Shown here: positions 17,665-25,836 of the stretch, in pieces
Layout: every line of letters starts with the position of its first letter
Numbering within the stretch: the first letter of the stretch is position 1
Assembly: GCA_900770525.1 (NCBI GenBank)
Contig: CAAHDT010000043.1
Location: 15,250 to 79,249, forward strand
Length of the DNA: 64,000 nt
Direction: 5' to 3'
DNA from: Candidatus Gastranaerophilales bacterium
GTDB taxonomy: Bacteria > Cyanobacteriota > Vampirovibrionia > Gastranaerophilales > Gastranaerophilaceae
The notes under the pieces: generated by a model
The model's input: the letters and a program-made list of their open reading frames with translations, nothing else
Databases searched by the model: none
Told to the model about the DNA's origin: nothing
Translations under genes and position numbers: made by a program

Positions 17665-18657
17665 CTAGTAGAAATCTTTTATCTTCAAATAACAAGCATC
17701 TGAGTCAACATCGTTACTTGCAATACCGTCTTTTCGACAATTTGCTTCTGCAACTTTAGACATAATTGTAGAAATGTTTGAATCACTGGAATTATAATCT
17801 ATATAAAACGGACTTGTGGATGTAATTCTGCTTGTACCATAAAAATTGACAGACATAGGCTCGTTGGATGATATATAGAATTTTTTATCACCAATCCCCC
17901 AAGCATCACGTTTTGCTTCAAGATACGACATAGGTTCAGACATATCTACATCATCATCACTTGTACCTGATGCAGATGAAGAGTATGCAACATTTGCAGT
18001 TAGGTATCTGATATCAATTTCAGGTTGTCCTATTGGAACAACTTCATAATCTTCTGTTACAATGAACCCTACCCTATCAGCCATCTTAGCGCCACTGTTT
18101 ACAGCAGTATTTGGACCTCTATCACCATTCAAATCAGCAACTACAATAAAATATCTTATATTAAAGTCAGTACCAGATGCATCTGTTTCAGTTAATGTAC
18201 TGTTGTGACCTGCAGATGTAGCATTTACATAACCAATCCAGAATTTAACACCGTTACTTGCAATAAATTGATAGTTATCATCAGTCATCCCAGCCGTAGT
18301 TGCAGTATTAATATCAATACTATTCGCATTAGAACATTGAGCTTCACCTTTAGTATTTATATATTCTAATAACATTAAACAGAATTTTTCAGTCGTAAGT
18401 GGAAAGTTTTTGTCCACTGTTTTGGCATCAGCAGATGTTCCATCAGGATCTTTTAACGACTCTGGAAAGTTAATACTAGCGTTATAAAATGCTGTTCCTA
18501 AAGTATTATAAACCCTGTAGTATACGTATTTCATAGAAGTTTCATTTGGTTTAACTGAAACCATGGTCATTGTAGCAACAATTCCCATTACAATAAAAAC
18601 CAGTAACAATTCTCCTAATGTAAGCCCTTTTTTTGACTTATTATATATTTTTCGCAT
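17665..18657 (-). CDS. Type IV pilin-like protein (GspG/GspH-like leader)
   Basis: The prepilin leader KSKKGLTLGELLLVFIVMGIVATMT has a cleavage site after Gly and Glu at +5, followed by the assembly helix. The remainder (about 300 residues) is Ser/Thr/Asp-rich with the cysteines CSNAN, NCRKD and DACYLKI. The segment DLNGDRGPN is common in the C-terminal domains of pilin-like proteins of this type. The leader (GLTLGELL) differs from the FTLAEVLITLG class at 8661 and 54030, so it is a different pilin subfamily. An extended -10 (TG-G-TATAAT) lies at 18699-18707 on the minus strand. Confidence 0.85.
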   Translation of the reverse strand: MRKIYNKSKKGLTLGELLLVFIVMGIVATMTMVSVKPNETSMKYVYYRVYNTLGTAFYNASINFPESLKDPDGTSADAKTVDKNFPLTTEKFCLMLLEYINTKGEAQCSNANSIDINTATTAGMTDDNYQFIASNGVKFWIGYVNATSAGHNSTLTETDASGTDFNIRYFIVVADLNGDRGPNTAVNSGAKMADRVGFIVTEDYEVVPIGQPEIDIRYLTANVAYSSSASGTSDDDVDMSEPMSYLEAKRDAWGIGDKKFYISSNEPMSVNFYGTSRITSTSPFYIDYNSSDSNISTIMSKVAEANCRKDGIASNDVDSDACYLKIKDFY

Positions 18658-18750
18658 AACAACCGAACTCCAAAAAATAACTATAACTTATATATAAAAT
18701 TATACCATATGTTTATAGTGTTTTAACAGCTTTGTTACAAAAAGTTATAT

Positions 18751-20118
18751 TTACTTTTTATGTGATTGTACAAGCCCCGGTTCGAGTTTTGAGCCTGTTA
18801 ACCATTCTCTAAATGCAAACTGAGCATTAGGCAACATGCAAGCAAGCAGGTAGCTGCTAATACCTACATTTGCTAAAATATTAAATGTTTTGGCTACTCT
18901 AGCCTTCATAATATATTTTTTTACGCTTTTTGCAATTTTTTCCGCTGTCATTGATTTTGCATCTGATTTTAATAAAGTTTCACGGTAATTATATAAACCT
19001 TCCTTATATTTTGCCATGCTATCTCTAAATTCACCCAACTCTTTTATATCTACATATGCTCTTGGATCACGAATTCCACATTCAAGCATTTTTATTTTTT
19101 CTAATTTATTAGCATATTGTACAAACAATGTCTTTGAATTTTCAGTATTATCAACAAATTCTAACAAATCTTTTGCAGAATTTGTTTTTGGTAATTTTAA
19201 AAGATTTTTCATTGCTGCATCATTAAATTTTTTATCTGCTAATATAATCGGATCAAGATTTGCATCAATTTTAAAAATCTTTGAAGACATAAAGTTTAAA
19301 ACTTTTTCAATTTGTTTAGGTGCAACAAAATTTAAATACATCATACCGAGCATCTTAAATGCAAGATCATATCTTTCATTTTTAGTTCTTGCAGTAGAAA
19401 CACGCCCTACAGCATAACCACCATCAGTAATTGCCATTTTATTAACAGTACTTAAGTTACAAACAGCAGCAGCAAAACCACCTTTAAAACTTACACCTTT
19501 ATTTTTATCTAATGAAAATTTATCAAACGGAGTCCTTCCAGAAAACCTAACACTTCTGTCAGAATATTTAAATTCATCTTCGCCGGTAGCCTTTTGTATT
19601 GCTTCTTTTTTTGCACGAGTCTTAGCAGTCATCGCAAAGACAAGTTTTGGAATTACAAAGCCCATTAACGCTATAGGAATAACCATTGCCACAAAGAACT
19701 TGGTTCCTTGAAGTTTCTTATATTCATTTTGATTTGCCAAAACATATTCTAAATCTTTTACGGCTTTTTCTGCGCCTTTAACATTTTTAAATTTCTCTAT
19801 ATTATACTTAAGCCCCTGAACTCCGGTTTCTTCATTGGCTAATTTAATATTTACATCTGGATTGAAACCACGCTTTTTAATAAAATAGTTCGCACAATAA
19901 TCTACTAGCGGAATTGTACCAATCCATGCTCCAGATGTAGCATATTCATCTACAGCTCTTTCACGTGTTGCTAGGTATGCAATTTCTTTGTCATCTTTGT
20001 TCTGCTTATAAGTTTTAAGAATTTTTATCGGAACTTCAATTCCACAATCTCTTACAAGTAGGGGGTAAACGCTGCTATTATTACCAACAGCCGATATAAT
20101 ATTTGTAATCATTACCAT
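18751..20118 (-). CDS. Lineage-specific membrane protein behind a His-type attenuator
   Basis: 455 residues of unknown family. A strong hydrophobic segment lies near residues 140-165 (FFVAMVIPIALMGFVIPKLVF) and another near the C-terminus (ILANVGISSYLLACML); the rest is Lys-rich. Two ATGs are in frame (20118 and 20112). GGAG lies 12 nt from the first. Nothing in the protein suggests histidine synthesis or aminoacylation. Yet the 5' region holds a short reading frame with five consecutive His codons followed by mutually exclusive antiterminator and terminator hairpins, so expression should depend on charged tRNA-His. Confidence 0.75.
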   Translation of the reverse strand: MVMITNIISAVGNNSSVYPLLVRDCGIEVPIKILKTYKQNKDDKEIAYLATRERAVDEYATSGAWIGTIPLVDYCANYFIKKRGFNPDVNIKLANEETGVQGLKYNIEKFKNVKGAEKAVKDLEYVLANQNEYKKLQGTKFFVAMVIPIALMGFVIPKLVFAMTAKTRAKKEAIQKATGEDEFKYSDRSVRFSGRTPFDKFSLDKNKGVSFKGGFAAAVCNLSTVNKMAITDGGYAVGRVSTARTKNERYDLAFKMLGMMYLNFVAPKQIEKVLNFMSSKIFKIDANLDPIILADKKFNDAAMKNLLKLPKTNSAKDLLEFVDNTENSKTLFVQYANKLEKIKMLECGIRDPRAYVDIKELGEFRDSMAKYKEGLYNYRETLLKSDAKSMTAEKIAKSVKKYIMKARVAKTFNILANVGISSYLLACMLPNAQFAFREWLTGSKLEPGLVQSHKK

Positions 20119-20148
20119 TTTTTAATTCATCTCCAATTCTTTTACTAA

Positions 20149-20246
20149 AAAAATAACCTTTTGCACATTATCCTGAAAAGGCTATTTTTAATTAAGAATT
20201 GAATTTATATTTCAGTGCACATCAACTCTTACAGCCTTTTCAGGTT
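20149..20246 (-). promoter_or_regulatory. Transcription attenuator (antiterminator/terminator pair)
   Basis: On the minus strand, segment A (CCTGAAAAGGCT, 20244-20233) is perfectly complementary over 12 bp to segment B (AGCCTTTTCAGG, 20183-20172), and extends by a G-U and an A-U pair. Segment B is also the 5' arm of an 11-bp intrinsic terminator with segment C (AAAAGGTTATT, 20162-20152, one G-U pair), which is followed by a T run. A:B and B:C cannot coexist. Segment A lies at the end of the His-rich leader frame, immediately before its stop codon. Confidence 0.75.
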
Positions 20247-20291
20247 GCAATGGTGATGATGATGTAATAAATTTTGAACTGTGTAAATCAT
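20229..20291 (-). CDS. Putative histidine leader peptide (20 aa, five His codons in a row)
   Basis: An ATG at 20291 opens a 20-codon frame beginning MIYTVQNLL, then HHHHH (CAT CAT CAT CAC CAT), then CNLKRL and TAA at 20229. A ribosome stalled on the first His codons would leave attenuator segment A free to form the antiterminator. A ribosome reaching the stop would cover A and allow the terminator. A promoter (TTGAAA, 17 nt, TATATT) ends 9 nt before the ATG, so the leader itself is nearly leaderless. The design resembles hisL of enterobacteria but the downstream gene is not a his gene. Confidence 0.65.
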   Translation of the reverse strand: MIYTVQNLLHHHHHCNLKRL

Positions 20292-20300
20292 TTCAAATAT

Positions 20301-20329
20301 AATATAACAACAAAAAAGATGTTTTTCAA
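20301..20329 (-). promoter_or_regulatory. Promoter of the His-leader/455-aa gene transcript
   Basis: Minus strand TTGAAA, 17 nt, TATATT, ending 9 nt before the leader-peptide ATG at 20291. Confidence 0.55.
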
Positions 20330-20408
20330 CACAAAAATTACACGTTTGTTACATATTTATTGCAATTTTTTATTAATGAAGTAAGATGTGTTTGAAAGGA
20401 GAAGTTAT

Positions 20409-20618
20409 ATGTATCACGTTTATACTGAAAAAGATGAAAATGAATTTTCAAAAACATTAGTTGGCGAATTCACAGACTACGACAAGGCAGTAGAAAGAGC
20501 TAAGAAAGCTATTGAAAACAAAGAAAACTATATATGGATTATTGAACAAACAGACGGTCACGTAAACAATTATGGAGAGCTTATTACAAGCGTTGTTGCA
20601 AGAAGTGACGATGAATAA
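20409..20618 (+). CDS. Small protein (69 aa), unknown function
   Basis: The frame opens at a GTG (20388), but the AGGAG at 20397-20401 is correctly spaced for the ATG at 20409 (MYHVYTEKDENEFSKTLVGE). The protein is soluble, acidic and short, with a DYDKAVERAKKAIENKENYIWIIEQ helix-strand pattern. No family is recognised with confidence. It is followed by a bidirectional terminator shared with the convergent RHH gene. Confidence 0.75.
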   Translation: MYHVYTEKDENEFSKTLVGEFTDYDKAVERAKKAIENKENYIWIIEQTDGHVNNYGELITSVVARSDDE

Positions 20619-20634
20619 TCAAATAGAAAGAACT

Positions 20635-20669
20635 AAAAAAATCCGACACATATGTGCCGGATTTTTTTT
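20635..20669. terminator. Bidirectional intrinsic terminator
   Basis: Stem AATCCG/CGGATT with an inner CACATATGTG palindrome, an A run on the left and a T run on the right. It separates the convergent 69-aa and RHH genes. Its right edge overlaps the stop of the RHH gene. Confidence 0.88.
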
Positions 20670-20856
20670 AACCTAATAAATTTTCTAAAATTTTTGCATT
20701 TTCATCAGCTCGTTTAGACTGATTTAGGGAAACACGCCTCATATAAGACCTCAAAGCTTCTCTAATAAGCTCACTCCTAGTCCTTTGCTCATTGTTTGCA
20801 AGACCATCAACTTTATCCAAGAATGCATCCGGCATAGTTACTAATATTTTTGCCAT
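20668..20856 (-). CDS. Ribbon-helix-helix (CopG/MetJ-type) DNA-binding protein
   Basis: 62 residues: KILVTMPDAFLDKVDGLA is the beta strand that reads the DNA groove plus helix 1, then the turn with RTRSELIREALRSYMRR as helix 2. This is the standard RHH fold of CopG/ParD/NikR N-termini. GGAGGG is placed for the ATG at 20856 rather than the upstream TTG/ATG at 20877. No toxin gene is adjacent, so it looks like a lone regulator rather than an antitoxin. Its promoter is TTGCAG, 17 nt, TATACT. Confidence 0.86.
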   Translation of the reverse strand: MAKILVTMPDAFLDKVDGLANNEQRTRSELIREALRSYMRRVSLNQSKRADENAKILENLLG

Positions 20857-20881
20857 ACACGACCCTCCTATACACATACAT

Positions 20882-20910
20882 AGTATATCATATGTTTATC
20901 TTTCCTGCAA
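20882..20910 (-). promoter_or_regulatory. Promoter of the RHH gene
   Basis: Minus strand TTGCAG, 17 nt, TATACT, the -10 preceded by TGA (extended). About 20 nt of leader with GGAGGG follow. Confidence 0.65.
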
Positions 20911-20939
20911 TATATTTACCGAATTATAAAGATTAATTA

Positions 20940-21092
20940 ACACACTCTACACCATATGGAGGATATATTTATTTAATGATTAAAGATTTATACCTATCTG
21001 TCGATACACAGTATGTAAGATATGAAGACCGATTTGGTTTTTCATACCTCCTCCCCAAGTCTGGTAGCCGTCCATTAAGACGGCTTTTTTTT
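20940..21092 (+). ncRNA. Candidate structured small RNA ending in an intrinsic terminator
   Basis: A 190-nt gap between the divergent RHH promoter and the histidine kinase promoter. It contains a hairpin (TATGAAGACC with GGTTTTTCATA, around 21019-21044), a smaller CTGT/ACAG hairpin (around 20999-21014), a CCTCCTCCCC stretch complementary to an upstream GGAGGA, and a strong terminator. A 41-codon frame (20976-21101) runs through the terminator and is therefore unlikely to be the main product. It is not recognised as 6S, SRP RNA or a known riboswitch. Confidence 0.45.
21066..21092 (+). terminator. Intrinsic terminator upstream of the histidine kinase
   Basis: Perfect stem AGCCGTC/GACGGCT, 6-nt loop, then a T run. 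Confidence 0.88.
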
Positions 21093-21093
21093 A

Positions 21094-21122
21094 TTGTTTA
21101 AACTTGAAATTAGTGCTATAAT
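21094..21122 (+). promoter_or_regulatory. Histidine kinase promoter with leaderless spacing
   Basis: TTGTTT, 17 nt, TATAAT with TGC before the -10. Six bases remain before the ATG at 21129, and no Shine-Dalgarno is present. Confidence 0.65.
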
Positions 21123-21128
21123 CCAAAT

Positions 21129-21866
21129 ATGAGTGAACAAAACTACGAAGATTTTATATCAACAGTAAGCCATGAACTTAGGACTCCTCTCACCTCAATC
21201 AGAGGATTTTCGCAAACTATGCTTGCTTCATGGGATAGGTTAGATGACGAAAGCAAAAAAAAATTTTTAAAAATAATAGAAGAACAGTCGAACAGATTAA
21301 TATCACTGGTTGAAAATATGCTTTCCGTAACTAAATTACAATCGTCAAAAGAAAGTTTTATATTTAAAGAAACAAATATTGAACCTATTATAAAATCTGT
21401 AGTAACTGTTGTTAAAAATCAGTACACAAGTCATCAATTTAATATTTCTATCACAAATAATCTTCCAACAATTCTGGTTGATAAAGATAAATTTCAGCAA
21501 GTTATGCTTAATCTGATTGAAAATGCTTCTAAATATTCATTTGATAATTCTCAAATAGATATTTTAGCAACGTGTAAGGATGCTAATGTTGTTTCAATTA
21601 AAATTTCAGACATTGGTGTTGGAATAGATAAAGACGATTATGAAAACATATTTAAGAAATTTTCAAGAATCGATAACCCGCTTACTCGAAAAGTTCAAGG
21701 TAGCGGCTTAGGACTATATATAACAAAAAACATCGTAGATAAGATGAATGGAACTATAACTGTCACTTCAAAAGAATTGATTGAAAAGAATTTTAAAACA
21801 ACATTTGAAGTTTGTTTTCCTGTTTGTGACATAGAAACCCAAGCGAGGGAAAAATGCAAACAGTAA
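21129..21866 (+). CDS. Soluble sensor-less histidine kinase
   Basis: The whole protein (245 aa) is a HisKA plus HATPase_c module. The phospho-acceptor His15 sits in STVSHELRTPLTSIRGF, the N box is LIENASKYS, G1 is ISDIGVGID, and the GSGLGLYITK loop follows. No sensory, HAMP or transmembrane segment precedes it, so the signal must come through a partner. It overlaps the next gene by 13 nt, and that gene encodes a receiver-type protein, so the two form a signalling pair. Confidence 0.92.
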   Translation: MSEQNYEDFISTVSHELRTPLTSIRGFSQTMLASWDRLDDESKKKFLKIIEEQSNRLISLVENMLSVTKLQSSKESFIFKETNIEPIIKSVVTVVKNQYTSHQFNISITNNLPTILVDKDKFQQVMLNLIENASKYSFDNSQIDILATCKDANVVSIKISDIGVGIDKDDYENIFKKFSRIDNPLTRKVQGSGLGLYITKNIVDKMNGTITVTSKELIEKNFKTTFEVCFPVCDIETQAREKCKQ

Positions 21867-23137
21867 CATTGATAATCGACAAAAGAAAAGAGCTTTCAAC
21901 AAAATATAAAAAACTGTTAGAAAATGAATATTCAGTTGTATTTGTGTCTTCTGATATTATTTCTGCTCTAAAATTTATTCAAGAGCAAGAACCCGATTTA
22001 ATCATCATTTCAGACAGTGTCGATGAGGATTTGCCTGATTTTTGCAAGAAAATTCGGGCAATGACTTATAACATGCGCCCAATAATTGTAGCTTTGTCAA
22101 AATCCGCTGAGTTAGATGACAAATTGGAGGCTTTGGCTGGCGGAGCAGATGATTTTATAAGCGAACCGGTTAATTCTAAAGAATTTACAATGAGAATAAA
22201 AGCTCACTTAAGACGGGAATTTGAATCAAATTTGGATTCAAAAAAATTATTGCCGAATAGAAATTATTCTATGAGAGCTCTGAAAAGGATGCTGCTTTCT
22301 CATAAAAATTGGGCTTGTCTGTACATTACAATAGAAAATTTTGAAAATTATATGGAAGTTTATTCAAGATTGGCTTCTGATAAGCTTATTCAAACATATT
22401 CTGCAATAATCACATCAGCCCTAAATGAAGAGGATTATTTCGGCAGTGTAAAGGATAACGGTTTTCTTGTCATTACGGATAATATTAAAGTAGAAAAAAT
22501 AGCTAATTTTTTAATTTTTGCATTTAATATGGTTGTTGAAAAGTTTTACTCTCCAGAAGATTTTGAACGTGGCTACATGATAATGCAGGGAGATAGCAAG
22601 GCAGGCAGACGCTCAGACTTTGTTTATACGACAATTGGGATTATAACTTCTGAAACCAAAAATTATAAAGACAATCAAGATTTAATTGCAGATTTGATTA
22701 ATATACACAATTTAGCGAATATTAGCGGAAAATCAAATTACCTTATTGAAAGAACCAAGTTATCCGGAAAAAATTCTATATCTGAAAAAAAATATAATAA
22801 TAAAATTTCAATAATTGAACCTGACGCCTCGCTAACCTTACTTATATCTACAATATTAGGTTTACAAGGATATGAAGTTTTAGAAGAAGGCTCGTCTGAT
22901 ATCCCTGCAGTAATTATAATTGATGCAGGAGATACCGAGGAGAGAAACGGGATTAAAATTTGCAAAAAAATAAAAAACAATCCGCAGTACACGAACTCAA
23001 AAATTATTGTTACCTCGATTTTCCATGAAAAAGAACAAATTTTGTCTGCTGGGGCAGATTTATACTTACCAAAACCATATGATATAAATTATTTGGTAAA
23101 TTGGGTTGATAAATTTATTAAAGAAGTAAATGCTTAA
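21854..23137 (+). CDS. Receiver - degenerate GGDEF - receiver protein
   Basis: Three modules. Residues 1-125 form a receiver-like domain whose expected phospho-acceptor region reads LIIISDSVDED, so the aspartate position is ambiguous. Residues about 130-305 have the GGDEF fold outline, but the signature position reads SVKDNGFLVIT, with no GGDEF. This makes diguanylate cyclase activity unlikely. Residues about 315-427 form a second receiver with Asp in VIIIDAGD and Lys in LPKPYD. It is cotranscribed with the soluble kinase. It has no DNA-binding domain, so output is probably by protein contact. Confidence 0.83.
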   Translation: MQTVTLIIDKRKELSTKYKKLLENEYSVVFVSSDIISALKFIQEQEPDLIIISDSVDEDLPDFCKKIRAMTYNMRPIIVALSKSAELDDKLEALAGGADDFISEPVNSKEFTMRIKAHLRREFESNLDSKKLLPNRNYSMRALKRMLLSHKNWACLYITIENFENYMEVYSRLASDKLIQTYSAIITSALNEEDYFGSVKDNGFLVITDNIKVEKIANFLIFAFNMVVEKFYSPEDFERGYMIMQGDSKAGRRSDFVYTTIGIITSETKNYKDNQDLIADLINIHNLANISGKSNYLIERTKLSGKNSISEKKYNNKISIIEPDASLTLLISTILGLQGYEVLEEGSSDIPAVIIIDAGDTEERNGIKICKKIKNNPQYTNSKIIVTSIFHEKEQILSAGADLYLPKPYDINYLVNWVDKFIKEVNA

Positions 23138-23223
23138 TGACTTTTTATTACCCGCTTTGTCTATTTTACTTAAAATAATTTTATAGTATTATTTAGTAAG
23201 AATTTATTTTGAGAGGGGATTAG

Positions 23224-25809
23224 ATGAGAAAAATTGTATTGCTTCTTGCGTTATTATTAATCGGGAATTTAAGCTTTTCAGCGGATAATATTCAGAAATT
23301 CACACTTGATAATGGACAAATTGTTATAATTGACGAAGTCAAATCAAATCCGATTGTAACAATGGATACATGGGTTAAAACCGGTTCAGTAAATGAAGAT
23401 GATACGAATAATGGGGTATCACACTTTTTGGAACACTTATTCTTTAAAGGTTCAAAGAATCACGCTCCGGGTGAATTTGACAAGCTTCTTGAAACCAAAG
23501 GAGCTGTTACAAATGCTGCAACAAGCAAAGATTTTACGCATTATTACATAACAATTCCATCAAAATATTTTTCTGAAGCACTATCTTTACATGCAGACAT
23601 GCTTCTTAATCCGCTTATTCCAAGAAAAGAACTTGAAAATGAAAGAAAAGTAGTCTTAGAAGAAATTGCAAAAGATGAAAAGTCTCCCAATAATGTTGTG
23701 TATGAAAATTTGGTGAATATGTTATATAATACTCATCCGTATAAAAGAAAAGTTATAGGAAACCAGCAGGTTATCAGTACAATCCATAGGGATGAAATTC
23801 TTGATTATTATAACAAATGGTATTTCCCGGCAAACATGGTTACGGTAATTGTCGGTGATGTTGATGCGCAAGATGTTCTAAATCAAGTTAAACGAAATTT
23901 TACCTCTGAAATAAAAAAATCTCCTAAACCAATTTATCCAAAGGAAGAACAATTAAAAAAACAAAAACGTCAAGTTGAATACTTAAAAACACAATCCGGA
24001 TACATGCTAATAGGATTTAGAGGTGTAAACATAAACAATGAGGACAGCTATGCACTTGATGTACTTGCAACAATTCTTGGGGATGGTCGCTCATCTGTAT
24101 TTTACAAAACAATTAAAGACAAATTACAACTTGCAACAAGTATATCGGCTTCCAATTCTGGATTTAAAGATGATGGAATTTTCTATATTTCAGCAGCATT
24201 TAATCCTGAAAAAGAAGAGCGCCTAGAAAATGAAATATTCTCTCAAATTAAACAAATACAAAAAAATGGAGTAACTCAAGAACAGACAAACCTTGCCAAA
24301 AACGTTATTGAACGTGATACATATTATGCAAGAGAATCTATTTCAAATATCGCTCAAGAAATTGGCTACGTAATGGTAACATCAGGCAATCTAGGTGTTT
24401 ATGAGAATTATGTTGATAACATAAAAAAGGTTACACCGGAAGATATTAAACGCGTTGCAAACAAATATCTCGGCACTGAAAAGGCAGCAATATCAATTGT
24501 ACTGCCGGAAGATGCAAAGGATGTAAAAATATCAACTGTAACCCCAAACGTTAAAAAGCCCGAGTTTGTTAGCGCACAAGGAGGTTCTGAAAAATACAAC
24601 CTTACCAATAATGCAACTTTAGTTTTGACTCCAAACAATTCAAATGAAATTGTTGCAATCAGCATATTTGCCAAAGGTGGGAACTTTATTGAACCCAAAA
24701 AAGGAACAGCAAATTTAACAGCCGCAACAATGCTCAAAGGAACAAATAAATACACCTCACAGGAACTTGCAGAAATACTTGAAGACAACGGAATAAAAAT
24801 TGAGCCATCAGTTCGCTCTGATGCGTTTACCGTAACAGTTTTGACAACAACTCAACAGTACGTAAAAACATTAGAGCTTTTAAACGAAGTTTTGAATAAT
24901 GCTACATTTTCAGAATATGAGCTGGATAAAGTTAAAAATGACAAACTTAATGCAATAAAAAAATCTCGAGATATTCCGCTAAATGTTGCTCTAGAAGGTT
25001 ATAAACACCTGATATTTGCAGGAACACCATATTCAAATTCCACAATCGATTTAGAAAAAAATATTCCAAATATCACAAGAGATGAAATCGTATCTTATTA
25101 TAGAAATATTTTCAATCCTAAAAATATAATAATTTCAATTAACGGAAATGTTGACACTGATAAAACTGCCGAGGCATTTTCTAATATGTTCAAAGATAAT
25201 CAATCTGACAAAACATTTGATTATTTATCACATAAAACTGAAATTAAACCAATCGAAACATCTAAAACTTTGATAAAAAAGGTAGACACCAATACAGATT
25301 GGATATTTTTAGCTTGGCAGACTGCGGGATTAGAAAATAAAAAAGACTACGCAACGCTACAAGTAATTGACTCTTTACTTGGGACAGGCATGAGTTCTCG
25401 ATTATTTAAAAATCTTAGGGATCAGGAAGGGCTTGCTTATCAATTAGGCTCCGGATATTCGGCAAATATATTGAGAGGCGCATTCGTAGTTTATATTGGT
25501 ACAAATCCTGAAACATACGATAAAGCACTACAAGGTTTGTTCAGGGAAATAAACAAGCTAAAAACAGAATTTGTTGGTACAAAAGAACTTCAAGAAGCAA
25601 AAGATAAGTTAAGCGGACAATTTTTGATTGCGCTTGAAACTAATCTTGACAAAGCTTCGACAGTCGGTTGGTTTGAAACTGCAGGCGAAGGATATAACTT
25701 TGTTAAAGAATATGATGAGCTGATTAATTCAGTAACCGAAAATGATATAATGCGCGTTGCAAACAAATATTTTAATAGTAACTATGTATTATCAGCAGTA
25801 AAAAAATAA
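23224..25809 (+). CDS. Exported M16 zinc peptidase, two-domain fusion
   Basis: The signal peptide spans about residues 1-20. The N-terminal M16 domain has the inverted zinc motif HFLEH (His67, Glu70, His71) and the distant Glu in NERKVVLEEIAKDE. The second M16 repeat (about residues 445-861) lacks HxxEH and is the usual inactive partner domain. At 861 residues it is a fused PqqL/processing-peptidase-like form rather than two separate subunits. It probably degrades or processes peptides in the periplasm. GAGAGGGG precedes the ATG. It is followed by the flippase-like gene after 27 nt. Confidence 0.92.
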   Translation: MRKIVLLLALLLIGNLSFSADNIQKFTLDNGQIVIIDEVKSNPIVTMDTWVKTGSVNEDDTNNGVSHFLEHLFFKGSKNHAPGEFDKLLETKGAVTNAATSKDFTHYYITIPSKYFSEALSLHADMLLNPLIPRKELENERKVVLEEIAKDEKSPNNVVYENLVNMLYNTHPYKRKVIGNQQVISTIHRDEILDYYNKWYFPANMVTVIVGDVDAQDVLNQVKRNFTSEIKKSPKPIYPKEEQLKKQKRQVEYLKTQSGYMLIGFRGVNINNEDSYALDVLATILGDGRSSVFYKTIKDKLQLATSISASNSGFKDDGIFYISAAFNPEKEERLENEIFSQIKQIQKNGVTQEQTNLAKNVIERDTYYARESISNIAQEIGYVMVTSGNLGVYENYVDNIKKVTPEDIKRVANKYLGTEKAAISIVLPEDAKDVKISTVTPNVKKPEFVSAQGGSEKYNLTNNATLVLTPNNSNEIVAISIFAKGGNFIEPKKGTANLTAATMLKGTNKYTSQELAEILEDNGIKIEPSVRSDAFTVTVLTTTQQYVKTLELLNEVLNNATFSEYELDKVKNDKLNAIKKSRDIPLNVALEGYKHLIFAGTPYSNSTIDLEKNIPNITRDEIVSYYRNIFNPKNIIISINGNVDTDKTAEAFSNMFKDNQSDKTFDYLSHKTEIKPIETSKTLIKKVDTNTDWIFLAWQTAGLENKKDYATLQVIDSLLGTGMSSRLFKNLRDQEGLAYQLGSGYSANILRGAFVVYIGTNPETYDKALQGLFREINKLKTEFVGTKELQEAKDKLSGQFLIALETNLDKASTVGWFETAGEGYNFVKEYDELINSVTENDIMRVANKYFNSNYVLSAVKK

Positions 25810-25818
25810 GAAATTTTG

Positions 25819-25827
25819 TGATAGAAT
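25819..25827 (+). promoter_or_regulatory. Extended -10 before the flippase-like gene
   Basis: TG-A-TAGAAT ends 9 nt before the ATG at 25837. No -35 and no ribosome binding site are seen. Confidence 0.35.
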
Positions 25828-25836
25828 GGCATTAAT

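Noticed and set aside
20668..20856. RHH protein as the antitoxin of a toxin-antitoxin pair
   Set aside because: No toxin-like gene is adjacent on the same strand; the neighbouring 69-aa gene is convergent and ends in a shared terminator.
20976..21101. A 41-codon frame starting MIKDLYLSVDTQY as a protein gene
   Set aside because: It reads through the perfect terminator at 21066-21092 and its last residues are encoded by the T run, so an RNA product is more likely.
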